DNA of 64,000 bases from Hansfordia pulvinata. Its lineage: Eukaryota; Ascomycota; Sordariomycetes; Xylariales. This document shows positions 10,745 through 23,700 of this stretch, piece by piece. The translations under genes were made by a program, and so were the position numbers. The DNA lies in the NCBI GenBank assembly GCA_006538405.1, contig BJKQ01000002.1, forward strand, positions 992,001-1,056,000. The letters are read 5' to 3'. The notes beneath the pieces are model-generated. The model made no database searches, had not been told where the DNA came from, and worked only from the letters and a program-made list of their open reading frames with translations. Position 1 is the first letter of the stretch. Every line of letters starts with the position of its first letter.

Positions 10745-12348
10745 ATGGACAACGTCCGCAAAGAGCACCAGCCCAATATCCTTGGTGAGTCGCTCTATTC
10801 CCTCACTGCTGTCTCATCGTTCACCCCGCCCGGCAACGCACCAGCATGGCATTGTGCCGCTGTTCATTAGCGCTCCAATGAGCGCTGCCTCGCCGCTGCG
10901 CGTGCCATTCTGTGACACGGCTCGGCCGGCCACGCGTCAGCCGCCGCAGAGGGAGCATGGATGAAGTCTCGGGGCCACAAACCAGTCGCCGACCTGCCGC
11001 GGCCTTCGTTGCCAGCGCTTTGCTGCCCTCGGCTACCTGCGAAAATCGACTTTGTATGACCGGAAAGGACCCGCACGCCAAGTGTGGCTGTCGGGACGGC
11101 CTGGTGACATGCCTGCCGTCGGATAACAGAGCAACTTCCTACATAGTCTGAAGTCGTGTTGTTTGAGAGAGCACCGTTTCCAAATTAGGCCTTGTCCTCG
11201 ATTCTCGCGTTATCGCCAAGTGGTTCTTTCGTCATGTCGACACGACAGCATTTCACGCCTCTGCACGGCCAATCGGTCCCCAGTTCCTCCAGCAGCTCAT
11301 CGCCAATTTGCACCGCGGAAGTTCGGCATGGCCCAAATCTACCATACAGCCACCAAATTCAGGCCGACCAGGGACAATTCCTCAATGCAACGTCATTCCC
11401 CCGCCGTGATTCGGATGCCTTTATCTTGCAAACTTCCAGCTCCATCATATCATCTCCCTTCCCCCTAAGCAGGATTCGACCGCAGATGGTAGTTCACGGA
11501 GCACAGCAGCAGTCACCCAGCGAAATCGAGATCCCTCAGCAGTCGTCCAGTGGCGCCCAGCAGCAAGTGTTTAACAGTGTCCAGCCTCAGACTCCCAACG
11601 ATACTCCATCAATCCATCATGTCTTTGGTCCGCCGACGCAAACCCAGTGGTCGGCAGGAACGCGGGTCCCTCTTCACGATCTCCATGACGAATATTATCC
11701 AACAGCCAGGATCGTATCAGCGGCCACCAACGCCACGCCAGCCCTTCATTATTCTTGGCCTTTTTCCCAGGAGCTACCCGTTGAGACCGAGGAAGCTCCT
11801 GAGGACGGATCTACTGAAGAACAAGATCGTGAATCGAGTGCTGACCATTCTACCATATTAGAACGCCATGATCAGGCTATTGCGTCCATTCTGCGCAGGT
11901 TTCGCGATTTGATGCTGGTGGCTACGGAACCGCTACCGACGCAAGCCATTGTCGAGGGGGCCGCGTTAAATCGAATGGCTCTCGAGACCCAGAGCAGCGC
12001 GCTGGTGGGTCTTCTCCCATTCAATCATCTTTATTGATCTGGGCATACACTAACAATACAACTTGTCTCTGCTCGCAGATCGCCGAAGTGCAAAATCTCC
12101 TGTCCATCAACCGTGAGATCAAGGCGCTTTGGATACGAGGCCCTCCGCGTCTGCCCGGTGATGACGACCAGCGCGAGGCCGACCTCGATGCCCAGGCAGA
12201 GCACGTCGCCGGTCTTTACAACCGTGTCATGGAGTTGCGCGAGCGCAAGGCTCGAGAACAGGCCGCCCGCGAGGAAGCCGACGGCCCGCCGCCGCCGCCA
12301 CAGGCGACAGGAAATGGCACCAGCGAAGCTGCCGTTATTGGTTCCTAG
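10745..12348 (+). CDS. MED22: Mediator complex subunit 22 (Surf5/Srb6 family)
   Basis: The proposed spliced protein has 150 residues in three exons: 10745-10784, 11862-12004 and 12079-12348. Exon 1 encodes MDNVRKEHQPNIL and joins in phase to ERHDQAIASILRRFRDLM. The fungal Med22 helical core follows: MALETQSSALIAEVQNLLSI, then NREIKALWIRGP. A charged helix and a Pro/Gly-rich tail finish the protein. Med22 belongs to the Mediator head module and contacts Med11 and RNA polymerase II machinery in the nucleus. Intron 2 (74 nt) has a CTAAC branch point. Intron 1 would be 1077 nt, unusually long for this window, though its 3' site is well formed (CTGAC branch, TATTAG). An in-frame Gln/Ser-rich reading frame runs through that intron into exon 2, so a longer N-terminal form is possible. 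Confidence 0.7.
11234..11861 (+). other. Gln/Ser-rich open frame inside proposed MED22 intron 1
   Basis: From an ATG at 11234 the frame stays open for about 209 codons and continues, in the MED22 frame, through the exon 2 acceptor. It encodes low-complexity Gln/Ser/Pro-rich sequence with an acidic end (VETEEAPEDGSTEEQD). It could be an alternative first exon giving a long Med22, or intron sequence open by chance. No domain is recognised. Confidence 0.4.
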
Positions 12349-13573
12349 ATTCATGAGAAAAGGAGGAACGAGTCCGAGTCTCGTCTCGTCTCCTGCTGCG
12401 CGACGAGATCGGACGGCACGTTGTTGAAATCTCGAGCGGCAAAAATCAACCGAATCTTGGAATAACTGAGCGAAATAATGAAGACGGCAAAAACGAGGAA
12501 GTCATTATCCTTGAAACATTCCAGTCTCCGGTCGCGTGTTTCCGTGAGGTTTGCTCCTGAACCATTCGTCGAAGGGTTTCCGTTTGCCATGTACGGGCGC
12601 ATTCACCATCTCCCGCCTGCCAGGCTACTCCTGGCCTTAATGGGCCAAAGTCGTGTGCCTCCGTTAGGCTCATTCAACTGCCTGGCGTTGCAATCGCCCC
12701 TGCGCCACGATGATTCGCGGCCGAGGCTGCGTGTTCGATTGCACTGCTCGGGCGACGGGTACGAATAAGAAATCGATCCATGCCAGGCCCAATCAACGGG
12801 CCGATGATTATTCGGCGAGTTCCGGACGGGGCGAGTCCCAGCTTGAATCCCGCCAATGAGCTGCTACATGTTTCGCATTACTTACCGGGCCTCCAGACTT
12901 GTTCACCCAGAGACTGAGCTAAGCCTCACAGAATTACACCCCTCCTCGGGTTGCGGGATGTTGGTCCCGTCAAATCCCAGACTCTACGACGATATACTCA
13001 CCATAGGGCACATGCGGACCAAGGCGCCGTCGGGAAGTGGGAGACGAGACCCACCCGCAACCACCGGCAGGGGTCAAACAGATGGGGCGCTTGCGTAATG
13101 CTGGCCCATGGACGTGGCATCCGGTGGGCCGGCGCATCTTCACGACATGGCCCAATTGCCAAACAGAGAGAGAGAGCAACCACTGGTGACAGAATGGTAC
13201 CAAGATCCCCTGTTTCGATCTCATATTGTGACCCCCTGCACCGGACGCGACATACAGAAGAGACGCGTGTCCGTGTTTCTTGGCAGATCGAGACTCGCCT
13301 GTGCCCAAGAGATTGCGTAACTGGCCCTCGTGGGCACCGGCAACATGGACTTATTCGAAACAGGGGCCGGCGTGCTCCGCAGCGACGGGGAACAAACATC
13401 TGGCTGCCGACAAACACCATGATGCATGAGATATATAAGCGTGTACTGTGGGCATGCCTATAAGAACGAGAGGGAGTCTTCTTGAAAATTAGCAGTAGTG
13501 CCTCTGAGCCCAAGACCCAACTATCCCAGCCCTGCCAGTTGTCTGAATAACCTCACCTCAGCACACCTCCAAG
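12349..13573. other. intergenic region, dioxygenase promoter
   Basis: No gene is supported. The last 150 nt contain a TATA box and a C-rich leader before the dioxygenase ATG. Confidence 0.6.
13432..13438 (+). promoter_or_regulatory. TATA box of the dioxygenase-like gene
   Basis: TATATAA lies about 136-142 nt upstream of the ATG at 13574, in the ATGAGATATATAAGC context typical of regulated fungal promoters. Confidence 0.45.
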
Positions 13574-14985
13574 ATGGTCTCTATCCGCTCTCTCGCCGTC
13601 GCAGCCCTCGCCGGCTGCGCCTTGGCGCATCCCGGAGAATCTCACAGCGCCCACCACATCAAGCGCGAGATCGTGGCCCGCGACCACGCCGCGCAGTTGG
13701 GGGCCCGCTCTCTCGCCTCTTGCAGCCAGTCCGCCCACGCGCAGGCGCTCAACAAGCGCTCGCTGCAACGCCGCGCCAGCAAGGTCGAGGAGATTCGCCG
13801 GAAGCGCGGGATCACGTCACGTAAGCGACTCTCTCCATGCCCTCCCGCACATGAATACCTTGGCCATGTTTGACACTGACACCTCTTTTGGGTGGGAACA
13901 CGCAGCGGCCCGCAAGAACAAGCGCGCGCTCGCGGACCTGCAGAAGTGGGAGGCCCAGAACCACAACATGACGGGCCAGCTGGACTACAACGCCTTCACG
14001 CCGCTGCAGGAGGTCTTCGGGGCCAACACGAGCTGCATCCTGGCGCCCGAGGTCACGGACGGCCCCTACTACGTGGTGGGCGAGTACCTGCGGTCCAACG
14101 TCAAGGAGGCGCTGTACAGCGAGGGCGTCGACATCTTCCTCGAGGTCCAGTACGTCGACGTCAACACGTGCGCCCCGCTGCCCGCGGTCGCCGTCGACAT
14201 CTGGAACGCCAACGCCACGGGCGTCTACAGCGGCATCTCGATCGAGGGCAACTACGCCGAGGGCGGGTACAACTCGACCTACCTGCGCGGCATCCAGCTG
14301 ACGGACCACGACGGCGTCGCCCAGTTCGAGACCATCTTCCCCGGCCACTACGCGGGCCGCGCGGTGCACACCCACCTGCTGGCCCACGTCAACGCGACGG
14401 TGCAGAACGGCAACGGCACCATCTCGGTCTGGGACGCGCCCGTCTCGCACATCGGCCAGCTCTTCTGGCCCGAGGACCTGCGCGCCGAGGTCGAGAGCCT
14501 GGCCCCGTACACCGACAACACGCAGGCCCTGACCACCAACGACGAGGACATGTGGTCCGTCCTCTCCGCCGACGAGTCCTTCGACCCCATCCCACAGTTC
14601 GTCTACCTCGGCGACGACGTGAGCGACGGCCTGTTCGCCTGGATCCAGATCGGCGTCAACGGCTCCGCCGACTACAACGGCGACGACTACTACTCAGTCG
14701 GTAAGTGGACTGCGAAAAGACACCACGCTTCATGCCCCTCTCCCCCTCCCCCATTGGTTCTTACCCACCCGTTTATGGGACGATCCGAGGTTTTTTTCCT
14801 CCAGCCGCTGACTTCCTATCTCCCCAGCTGCCTACCTTGATGCCGAAGGTGGACACTCGACCGGCGCCAGCGTCGGACCAGGCGGCGGCGGCGGCGGCAA
14901 CGGCACCGCCCCCTCGGGGGCGCCTGGCGGTGGTGCCTCTAGCAGCGCCGCGGCGCCCTCGGCCTCGTCATCTGCGACGGCCTGA
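13574..14985 (+). CDS. secreted intradiol ring-cleavage dioxygenase-like protein
   Basis: Three exons (13574-13820, 13906-14700, 14828-14985) give 399 residues; both introns have GTAAG donors and proper phase. An N-terminal hydrophobic signal peptide (SLAVAALAGCALA, cleavage near residue 18) is followed by a basic pro-like segment with KR pairs. The catalytic domain carries the intradiol signature: GPYY (Tyr137/138), the RGIQLTDHDG strand, and FPGHY (Tyr231) followed by HTH (His237, His239), which together match the two-Tyr/two-His non-haem Fe(III) site. Family enzymes open catechol-type aromatic rings. Extracellular fungal members are linked to the breakdown of plant-derived aromatics, but the substrate here is unknown. 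Several N-x-S/T sites fit secretion. The C-terminus is a Gly/Ser/Ala-rich tail without a hydrophobic GPI signal. Confidence 0.9.
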
Positions 14986-16125
14986 GGCCGTTCCTTCGCT
15001 GTCCTTGATACATGAGTAGTGTGGGGAGGGGTGCTGTCATGTTCTCTGGCTCACGATGGCATGAATCACGATCAAGTTTGCCACACGGGTTATTTTTGGC
15101 CTTTCTTCACGTCGTCTTACCATCTATTTTACGATTTCACAGCGCAGTCATTTATGAATACTGGGAGAATCCATTTGAAACGAAACAGCTGTGAGCCCCT
15201 CGTTGTAGATGCTATCCAGGCACCGTTGCAGCTATTCTTGTAGTTGTATAGCTGGCACGACAGTCATTGACTGCGAGAGCAAAGATACCTAGCTTCGTCT
15301 TCTTTGCTGTATGCAGTCCGTAGAACACGACAAGGGCTGAACGTCACCTCGCATGCAGCCGAAGCTAGCTTGGGCGACACTTGTGCCACACCGGCATCTT
15401 TTGACGGCGCAACTGGAAAGCTGGAGAACATTCGTTATGCCTTCCAGCCAAGTTGCGCCGGGCCCAGCGCGATGCGCTCGACACTGGATTCACGACAGTG
15501 CAGACTTCCTCGAATGTGGTATTATGGATTGTATTTCATGCAGGCCCCTCCTCGGGCCAGATGGGTCCCCGTACGTCTGCTCAACACGCAAAGTGATGAG
15601 CGCGCCCTGTTGCCGGACCCGCGGAACTGCCGCCATGTCCCAAAGCAGTGGACCTGGATCGATCGTCTCGCATTCCTTGTTCTTTTCGAGGGAGAACCTC
15701 CCGCCGCTCTACCCATGCTCCGTCGCGAGATGCCGAGTATAATACAGAAAATATGAATTGGGGTTTTTGTGGATGAGAAAAAATAAAAATAAAAAGGACA
15801 TTTGACTTGGGAAGAATCTCATCGCCAGTATCGTTCGAGAGGGGATGTCGTCCGAGAGCCGTACTTTGACAGCACGTGATCCGGTTGGCGGTGCACCGAC
15901 TGGGGCCCAGCAGAGCCGTGTGTACAGTTTTGAAATATACACTCGTGAGGGGGAGGTCACGGGGGTTGGCTCGTCGAGATGGGTCGCGCTCGAATGTGCG
16001 AGCGCTTGCCAGTGCCCTCGGGGCAGCGGGCAAGATAAAAAGGTAGTGTACAGGCTGTCTCGTCTCATCGATGGAGTCGGGATGCAGGGTGGTTGCGCAT
16101 GTCTGCGTGATGGTCGGCAGCCATC
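14986..16125. other. intergenic region between convergent genes
   Basis: I see no gene. This is the shared 3' region of the dioxygenase (+) and TOM22 (-), with an A-rich patch (AAAAATAAAAATAAAAA) near 15778-15794. Confidence 0.6.
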
Positions 16126-16927
16126 TTACAAGGCGGGCTTGGCCTCCTTGCCGAGGGCATCGCCGATTTGCTGGGCGGTCGCGGCGCCGTCAGTCGGGGC
16201 CGTGAGCATCTATAATCACACGTTAGCGAGCCGAGACACGGAATTGCCGGGAGGGGGGGGGGAGTGGGCTGGCGGCGGAGAAGCCGTGCATACCTCGCTG
16301 CCCATCTCGCGCATCTTCATCTCCTTCTCCATCTCCATGACCTGCTGCTCTTCGGAGAAGGCCAGAGCCCACGGGACGCCGAGGAGCAGGGCGGAGCTGG
16401 TGATGACCCAGAGGGCCTTGCCGCTGAAGGAAAGGGTGCTGGTGACGGCATTTGTGGCGGAGCTGACGGTGGAGGCAATGTAGCCGCGTGTCGTGGGAGG
16501 GACAATGTCGCGCAGGGCGTAGAGGCGCTCGGCCAGGGTCTCGTCTTCGGGGTCGTACTCGGACTCGTTGGAGATTTCAGAGTCTGCAAGCAAGGTAAAA
16601 GAGGCAGGTCAGCATATGGAGAGGGATCCGCGGTGTGGATGAGGATGGGGATGGGGATGAGGATGAGGCTGAATCGTGGTTGGTGATGATGGGTTGGTTG
16701 TCTGCTGGCTCGTCTGATGTCGGCACGTGGCGCGAGGTCGCGCCCGTCACTGTTTCCTTCTCCGAGGCGATAGGGGCGGCAGCACGCGAAGATGTGCGCG
16801 CGATGCGTAGCAGCGCGACAGCAGACGATGAATGGGACGTACCGGTGTCGGTGAAGTCGTCCTCGTCCTCAGGGAGAACGGGGTTCTCGGTGAAGTGCTC
16901 GTCGACGACCTCGGTAAGCTGGACCAT
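16126..16927 (-). CDS. TOM22: mitochondrial import receptor subunit Tom22
   Basis: Three exons (16843-16927, 16294-16583, 16126-16209) encode 152 residues. An acidic cytosolic N-terminus (VVDEHFTENPVLPEDEDDF) is followed by ETLAERLYALRDIVPP, the conserved Tom22 segment before the membrane. A single transmembrane helix lies at about 85-104 (ALWVITSSALLLGVPWALAF). The short C-terminal intermembrane-space tail ends in QIGDALGKEAKPAL. Tom22 is the central receptor of the TOM complex in the outer mitochondrial membrane, binding presequences and linking Tom20/Tom70 to the Tom40 pore. Length and layout match the family. The last 27 residues come from a separate small exon whose splice sites fit the frame exactly. 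Confidence 0.93.
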
Positions 16928-17721
16928 GTTGGCGGTTTGTGGTGCGGATTACGATTATGTGGCGAGAGATGGGTGAGTTGCTGCGGATGTCGAGAGAATG
17001 GGCGCGTATTGAGGGCTTGGATGGGGTTGTTGGTGACAGAATTTGATTATGGGAGAGGACAAGATGGTGATGCAAATTATCGCGTGTAGCCGGGTCCAGG
17101 TCCAGTCGAGTCGGCAGGCGTCGAGCTCTCCTGGGCCGCCCGTCCAGAAAATTCATCATTAGCTCTGGAGCCCTGGGCCCGGTCGCCCAACTTCCAACTT
17201 GGCCCGAAAGCCCAGAAGGCCCCACTCACAACCTCGACGACTTGTGGGTCGCGTGACGGCTTTCTGGCCAATGGCATGCTGGCTTTCATCCGAGTCATGA
17301 AGCACTCCTCTACGCCCACAAGTTACATCACTCACGAGCTCTCAAGCACGATCTCCCACGCGTTTCATACAAGTACGGATGCCATTGGGGGGGTCACCTA
17401 CAGTCAGATACCATCAAACTGAAGACATCTCTTCGCTCTCACATAGGTATGCTCTCACATGTGCTCACCCATGCAAAAATCAAGATTATGCATTGGCACT
17501 GATGTCGCTAGTGTATTGAGCTGCCGCCATGTCATCATATGGCTCTACCCTCATCTGCTCATATCGTATCTGCTTATAGACAGGACACTTCCCGCCTGGC
17601 GTCTAGATGCTTCATGTCTCTCTTCCTCCATGTCTTAACGCATCGAAATCCCCAAAGGCAGGTAGATATTACTTTATGATTTCCTGACATGTCAACGGGT
17701 CCACATCGCTGTACGCCCGCT
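16928..17721. other. intergenic region, TOM22 promoter and antiporter 3' region
   Basis: I see no gene. The two flanking genes run in the same direction (-). Confidence 0.6.
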
Positions 17722-20700
17722 TCACTCGTCCGCGAACCGAATCCCTCGCCTTGTCGAGGCCGTCATTCGCGGAGTGTTGTCGTCGTCACTGTCACTGTCC
17801 CCGCCGTCATCGGCCAGGCCCAATGCCGCTGCTCGGCGGCGCCGCTCCGCCGGCGTCTCCTGCGCGTCGTCATCCTCTCTCACACTGGCAAAAGCCGCAA
17901 GACGGCGCCTCCTCTCGGCCGCTGTCTCCTCTTCGGGGCCTGCGGGCGGTTCTGACAGGCTCGACTGGGCTTCTGGAGCCGCAGCTGGCTTGCGTCCACG
18001 TGTATCCATCTCTGCTTCCACATCAGTTGCGGGACCCCGCATCGGCGCCTTTCCAGACCTCTTGCTGGATTCGCTGTCTGGCGACGACGAGGCTGCCGGC
18101 GCTTTTCCTCCCTTGGCCGCACCAGATCCTCCTGCCTGTCCCAGCCGTACCGGTGCCGATGGCCCGCTGATGGACTTTGCCGCAGGTTGAGCCTTGGCCT
18201 GCTCCTTGACCGTCGCAGGTGCCGTCGACTGGTTGATCACTTGACGTCGCGTCTGCACGTCCAGCTTTTGCACCTCCCTGAGGAAGTCATCCTTGTTCAT
18301 GCGCTGTCCAGCGCCACCAATGGTGAAGCGAATCTTGCGGTCGTCCTCTGCATCCCCCTCGGTGTTTCCAGCCGCAGTCGCTGGATCTCCTGTGCCCTTT
18401 CGTCCCAGACCACTCCATTGTGTGAAGGTCGACCGAGACACCAGCTTCCCTGGGCGCGGCTCGTTGGTCGTGCCTGAAGGTTCTCCCTCCTGTGGCGTCC
18501 TTGCGGGCTTGTTGGCAAGGGCGCCCAGACCCATATACTTGAGGCTGGTACCGACGTAGTCCTTGTCTCCCTCTTGAGCGGGCAGATCGTACTTCTTCAA
18601 AACTTCACCATCCTCATCCTCAACGATGATCTGCGCGAAACTATTAGCAAGACGAAACCAAAGATCATAGGAAAGTACTCATGACTTACAGTATTGCCGA
18701 ACTGGTAAGCTCTCGCGGGCTCATGCTTGCGCTGGTCCTTGTCCTTGCCGCGTCGCTTGGAGAGCTCCTCGTCACGCCAGCGGCCGATGCTCTTCTTCAG
18801 AGAATCATAAGTCCAGTGAGGCTTCTGTATCTCGTGCTTCGCGGCCTCCTTGACCTTGTGAGGCGAGGGAAGATGCCCTTCGTGAGTGCCTTCTTCAACA
18901 GCAAGAACCTGACCCTCGCCATCCTCAACAACGATATGGTCTCCTTCGTCGTAGACATTGACTTGCGGTGTCTCATCGGCCTCGCCTTGGTGTGCTTTTT
19001 CGTCTTCTGCGGCTTCCGCCTTCTTAATGGCGGCCTTTTCCGTGTCTTTCTCTTGCTTGTCGTCCTTCGCATCAGAGGCATCCTCTTCAGGGTGATTATC
19101 TTCAACATCGTCATCTGTGGGTGACATTGGCTCCTCAAATTGCTCGCTCCTGCGTTGCGGGAATATGGCAGATTGGGAGACTGGGCCACCAGCTCCTGGG
19201 TTTCCTTGCGTGCGACGCCGGCGGCTGACCAGTGAGGATGCTCTGCTGCCACCTGTTTCCTCTTCGCGCTGCCTTCTGAGAAACGAGCCCGGGAATCCGG
19301 TGGGCGGCAGGGTGCCAGGAGGGAATTCGGGCTGCTTGTCGTCGAAATCCGTGTCGGACATGGTGCGCGCCTGGGATTTGGACTGCGAAGAGATGCGCGG
19401 CAGGCGGTTCATCCAGGAAGGGCCATCGTCGACGGCTTGTGTGTACGACATTGTAAGCTGCAGGGTGTTGATTCTCTTGCCCAGGGTGAAGACTGCAACG
19501 GAAGAACCGTGAACAAGGATCGAGCAGATGACCATGAAAGTCACAATCGGCCATACGGCAGCGATGACCTCGTAATTTTCAACATCACTTGGTGGAAGCT
19601 CGGCCAGTGGGATCGGGCCCTCGTGCTCCAGCTCAGCTCGACACAGGATGGCCACGAAGATGGCGCCCACGCCGATGGGCCCAAAGTGGCCTGCGAACAA
19701 CGCCTCTCGCCAAGTTTTGACGTCCGGTATCAGAGGCTTCAGTGCCATCATGATAGGAATGCGACGGAAGAAGATGACGAGGATAGCGATGACGACGAGG
19801 CGCCATACCGACAAACCAAGGTCCACGTTGTTGTACTGCTCCCAAGGAATGATGGTGCCGAGGAAAACGAAGTACGCCAGGTTGATCAGCAGATCGATGA
19901 CGTTGGAAACATGTGATTCTTCAGTCTTCTCACTGAACCAACCGTCGTTAGAGAAACCCACACCTGCGGCAAAGCCAACCAGCAGGTCGTCGACGCCAAG
20001 CAAGCTGCCAGAGCCGGCGCAGAAGAGCGCCAAGGTGAAGTAGAAGACAAGGAAACTCTCGCGATCGATGAGGTCATGCTTTTCGGCGAAACGAATGCCG
20101 CGGCGGGCAATGTAGCCAATGATGAAGCCGTAAACTGCGCCAAACACACACTCGTAGAGACAGGTGTACAGTATCCAGTGGTAGACTGTGGGCCCGGCCT
20201 CATTGTGCTCCTGAAGAAGATACAGGGCCAGGTAGATGAAGGGGAAAGCCATGCCGTCGTTGCAACCTGACTCGGCGGACAAGAGATCTCGCAAATGCCG
20301 GGGCACTCGCTTGGCGAACTTTCCCTTTCCGACAACGGAAGAGGCCAAGACAGGATCCGTAGCAGTCACGCATGCAGCAATCGCCAAGCTCTGCAGCCAA
20401 GTCAACGGGGGTATCAACCACCAGATGAACAAGCTGGTAATAAGCCAGCCAAACGTCATGACAGGGAGCAGGAGGAAAATGACCGACTTCCAGTGCTTTT
20501 CCATGTAGTAGCGCGGCAATTCAACTCCGACGGCGAAGCACTGCACAACCAGAACAATTCTGGAGAACTCCAGGGTGACCTCGTCGACGTTGCCCCATGA
20601 CCCTGGATCGATCAGGTTGGCGGCATGCGGGCCGAAGATGATGCCGCAAAGGGTGGCCACAGTAGCTTCGCCAATGTACATGCGCTCCTTGATGACGGAA

Positions 20701-20786
20701 GAGCAAAGCATGAACAACGAAGTGAAGCCGCCAAGGATGATGTACACCAGATGCGACTTGGTGATCGACAGGTGATCCCAAGCCAT
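17722..20786 (-). CDS. NHA1: plasma-membrane Na+/H+ antiporter (Nha1/Sod2 family)
   Basis: Two exons (18690-20786 and 17722-18630, separated by a 59-nt intron) encode 1001 residues. The first 430 or so residues form a CPA1/NhaP-type membrane domain of about 12 helices, with the ion-binding motifs ATDPVLASS (Asp144) and AESGCNDGMAFPF (Asn176-Asp177), as in yeast Nha1 and S. pombe Sod2. The family expels Na+, K+ and Li+ in exchange for protons across the plasma membrane. The remaining 570 residues are a long hydrophilic, acidic and Ser-rich cytosolic tail, typical of fungal Nha1, with repeated ERRRR-type basic patches and ending in IRFADE. Splicing joins FGNT to IIVEDEDGEVL in frame. No damage is visible despite the length. 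Confidence 0.93.
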
Positions 20787-23700
20787 GTTGGGCGGTTGGT
20801 GAGGTCTCGAGGGTGTCTCAAAGGGTTAATTATGGTATCGAGCGCCGGCCGCTTTTTTGAAAGCTGGGGGGCGCGCGGCAGTGTGTGCGAACCCACGGCC
20901 GTGAGACTTAGAGCCGGAGCGCCGGGAACGTAGGCGCCTCGAGCGGGCAAAGGCTCAGCGGGGGCGCGTCAGTCAGCGCGAGGCGGGCCGGTTGGTGGAA
21001 GGGTTGGTATGTAAAGGGTGCGCTGGATGCATCGATGACGAGAAACGCGTTCAGGACAGGCCACTGGCTGGGAAGGCGGGCGCACAGCCGAAGCACGCTG
21101 GCAGAACAGCAGGGACTGCTCCAAGGTCGCTTATAGGACGAGAGAGTGAAACAGGGCCGGGCTCGGGCCAAAGACGAAACGCGTTGTCGACGCAGAGGTG
21201 CAGTCGCCGGGGCGCATGTACGGGTGCAGTGAGACAGTCGGGGCGCGCGACGCGGTACCAGTCGAGACGCTGAAGAAAGCCCCTAGACACGCGCTGTCGC
21301 GTTGTCGGTCGTGCTGTTTACCCGGCAGATGGTGAGAATGAGGGTTGCTGGATGGCAGGTCAGGTCAGGTCTGCGGCCAAGCCGGGTCGGATCGGATCAG
21401 GTCGAGGGGGAGGCTGATGAGAGGGCCAAGAAGGAGGTCGAGGGGGGCCGGGAGTAGTCGTACATGTAGGGAGGTTAGGTAGGTGAGATTGATGCAGGGC
21501 CGGGCAGGGCGAGGCGAGCCGTGATAGCCGGGCGGGGAGGAAAGACGGAGAGAATGGGAAGACAGAGCTGGCATCGGTAGACGTCGTGGGAGACGAGGCC
21601 GGTGGAAGCTGCTCCCAGAAGTTTGAACATGCAGTGCCTACTTCGCTACGTACAAGTAAGTACCTCCTTGCCTGCAGTTTCGCAGGGGAGCCGACGAGCT
21701 GGAAGGCGCAAGTGGGATATACTCGTACCTACCACCAACCTAATCGTACATAAAGTAACCCGCATGCGCAGATTCAACTACGAGTACCTACAACAATCGA
21801 CTGCAGTAAGAGCACACGCGGCTGGCTGGCACCACCGGGGCGGGTACGGCGAGGTACGAACGAGGATTCTCGGCCCATGCACAGTGGTGAGTCTTGATGC
21901 TGGGGCTGCGAGTGTGCCCGGGCGACCATAATAAAGGTCCGCCTCTCTCGATCCTCCCTCTTGGCGGGCTTGTTTTGCAGCGCCGTCGAGAAACGGCTAC
22001 GCATCGGAGCTTCTTTAGGTGAGGACCGATGGGGCCGGCTCCGTCCCTACAGTCCTCGTACGTTCTCCGGGGGCGTTAGCGTCGCGCGCGCGACTAGGAA
22101 TCCCGGGTTTGCTCCCGGCTACTGCAGCTGCGTGGGGAGGGGGCCCTTGCCGCGCCCAGGCCCTACCACCGACATAAGTTGCGAGTACATCCAGGATTTC
22201 CAACGAGCTCGAGTACGAGTACCTAGGTTAGTATGGCAGCCAAGACGTGCCAAGGTGTCTAGGTATGAGTACTCGTGCTCACGGACCGAGATAGCTGGGC
22301 AGGTGGGCAGATGCTCTGTACTCGTACCTCCACAGCAGACGTGTCTCGGGTACCTCCATCAGCTGCCACGGTCTCTAGGTTCGGTCTGGGCCATTCTCGA
22401 GCTTGGGCGTGGCCCAGCACGCACGGGGGCAATAGCATCAGTACATGTAGGGGAAAGAAGCAAAAGCCGGGGCCAAACAGCCTCATGGATCAATACATGC
22501 GCACTAAGGATCTGCCAGACAGGTATAGGCATCTGACATTTGCGAGCTTCCCATCTAAATTGCGCCTAGAAGAACAGAGTCGTGATTGGCATCCGTCGTC
22601 GCAATCCGGGGCTGAACATCCGCTGAGTCTCCAGGGCTGGCGGACGGCGGGTACTCGCACAACGAAAGCGCCGGGCCAGGTACGGCACAAAATGCCCGGT
22701 ACCGCAGGTAGAAGGTACCTAGCTGGCCAAGAGCAGCGACTTGCAGCAGAATTGCATGTGTCGAATCGCGTACGCCCGCAGATGTACAAGCATGTACGCC
22801 ATGAGCCGATCAGCCTGCGTGTCTGCCTCACCTTCAATCCGGAGGGGCTCTCGCCCATTGCCTTGGGTATGATCTGTGCGTCGGCTACAGAGTACGAGAT
22901 GTAGAGGCATTGCACACCTCAACACCCCGCACATCATCACATGCCCACCGTTGTTGAGCCCGTCGCGTGGCTGAGACAGACGACAGGCACGACTTCCTAC
23001 CAGACCCTCTCTCTTCGGCCCAGCCACGCCGTGGTGCCCGACATCCATGCACCTCAGCCAAGACAATCTGCTCCGCTGTGCCGGCCCAGCACTCGCTCCG
23101 TACGACTACAGCATTGCCCCCCGGAGGGCGCCGAGTGCTGATACCTACCGCTGATGTTGCCGCGCCGACTTCGTCTTGGTTCAGCTCAGCCCGCACCAGC
23201 CTCATTGGCCAATTCACCCGCGGCCCTCTCTGGCTCTCGGGGGGCAAAACTCGTGTGGCAGGCGACGGGCGACGAGGGCCCCGCGCCGCCCCGCGACTGA
23301 TTCAGCACGCCCGCGACGGATCGCTCACCACGTGCGCCCGGTGACGTCCGGTAGCATCCAATGCGCAGGCGTGCGGGCGGGGGCCCAGCGTGACCTCTCC
23401 CAGCTCGAGCCGACGCCTCTTGGCCATGCCCCAGCCCGTTCGGTATGCAATCGGCCCCCAGCCAAGAGGCCGTCACCCTGCAGTCGGTGCAGACGGTGGA
23501 AGCCGCCCACCTGTTCATTGGACGACGATCAACTGCTGCCCGCCCCCCGCCGCGGCTGGGGAGAGGGCCCCCGACCGGTATCGTATACTCGCACCTGTGC
23601 GACGCTAGGCACTCCGCAGGCTTTTTCGCCTGTCTCTACCCGAGTCAGCACCAGAGGCCTCGTTCGTGAGCTGCGGGCGGGCGGTTTGGATCCTTGGTCT

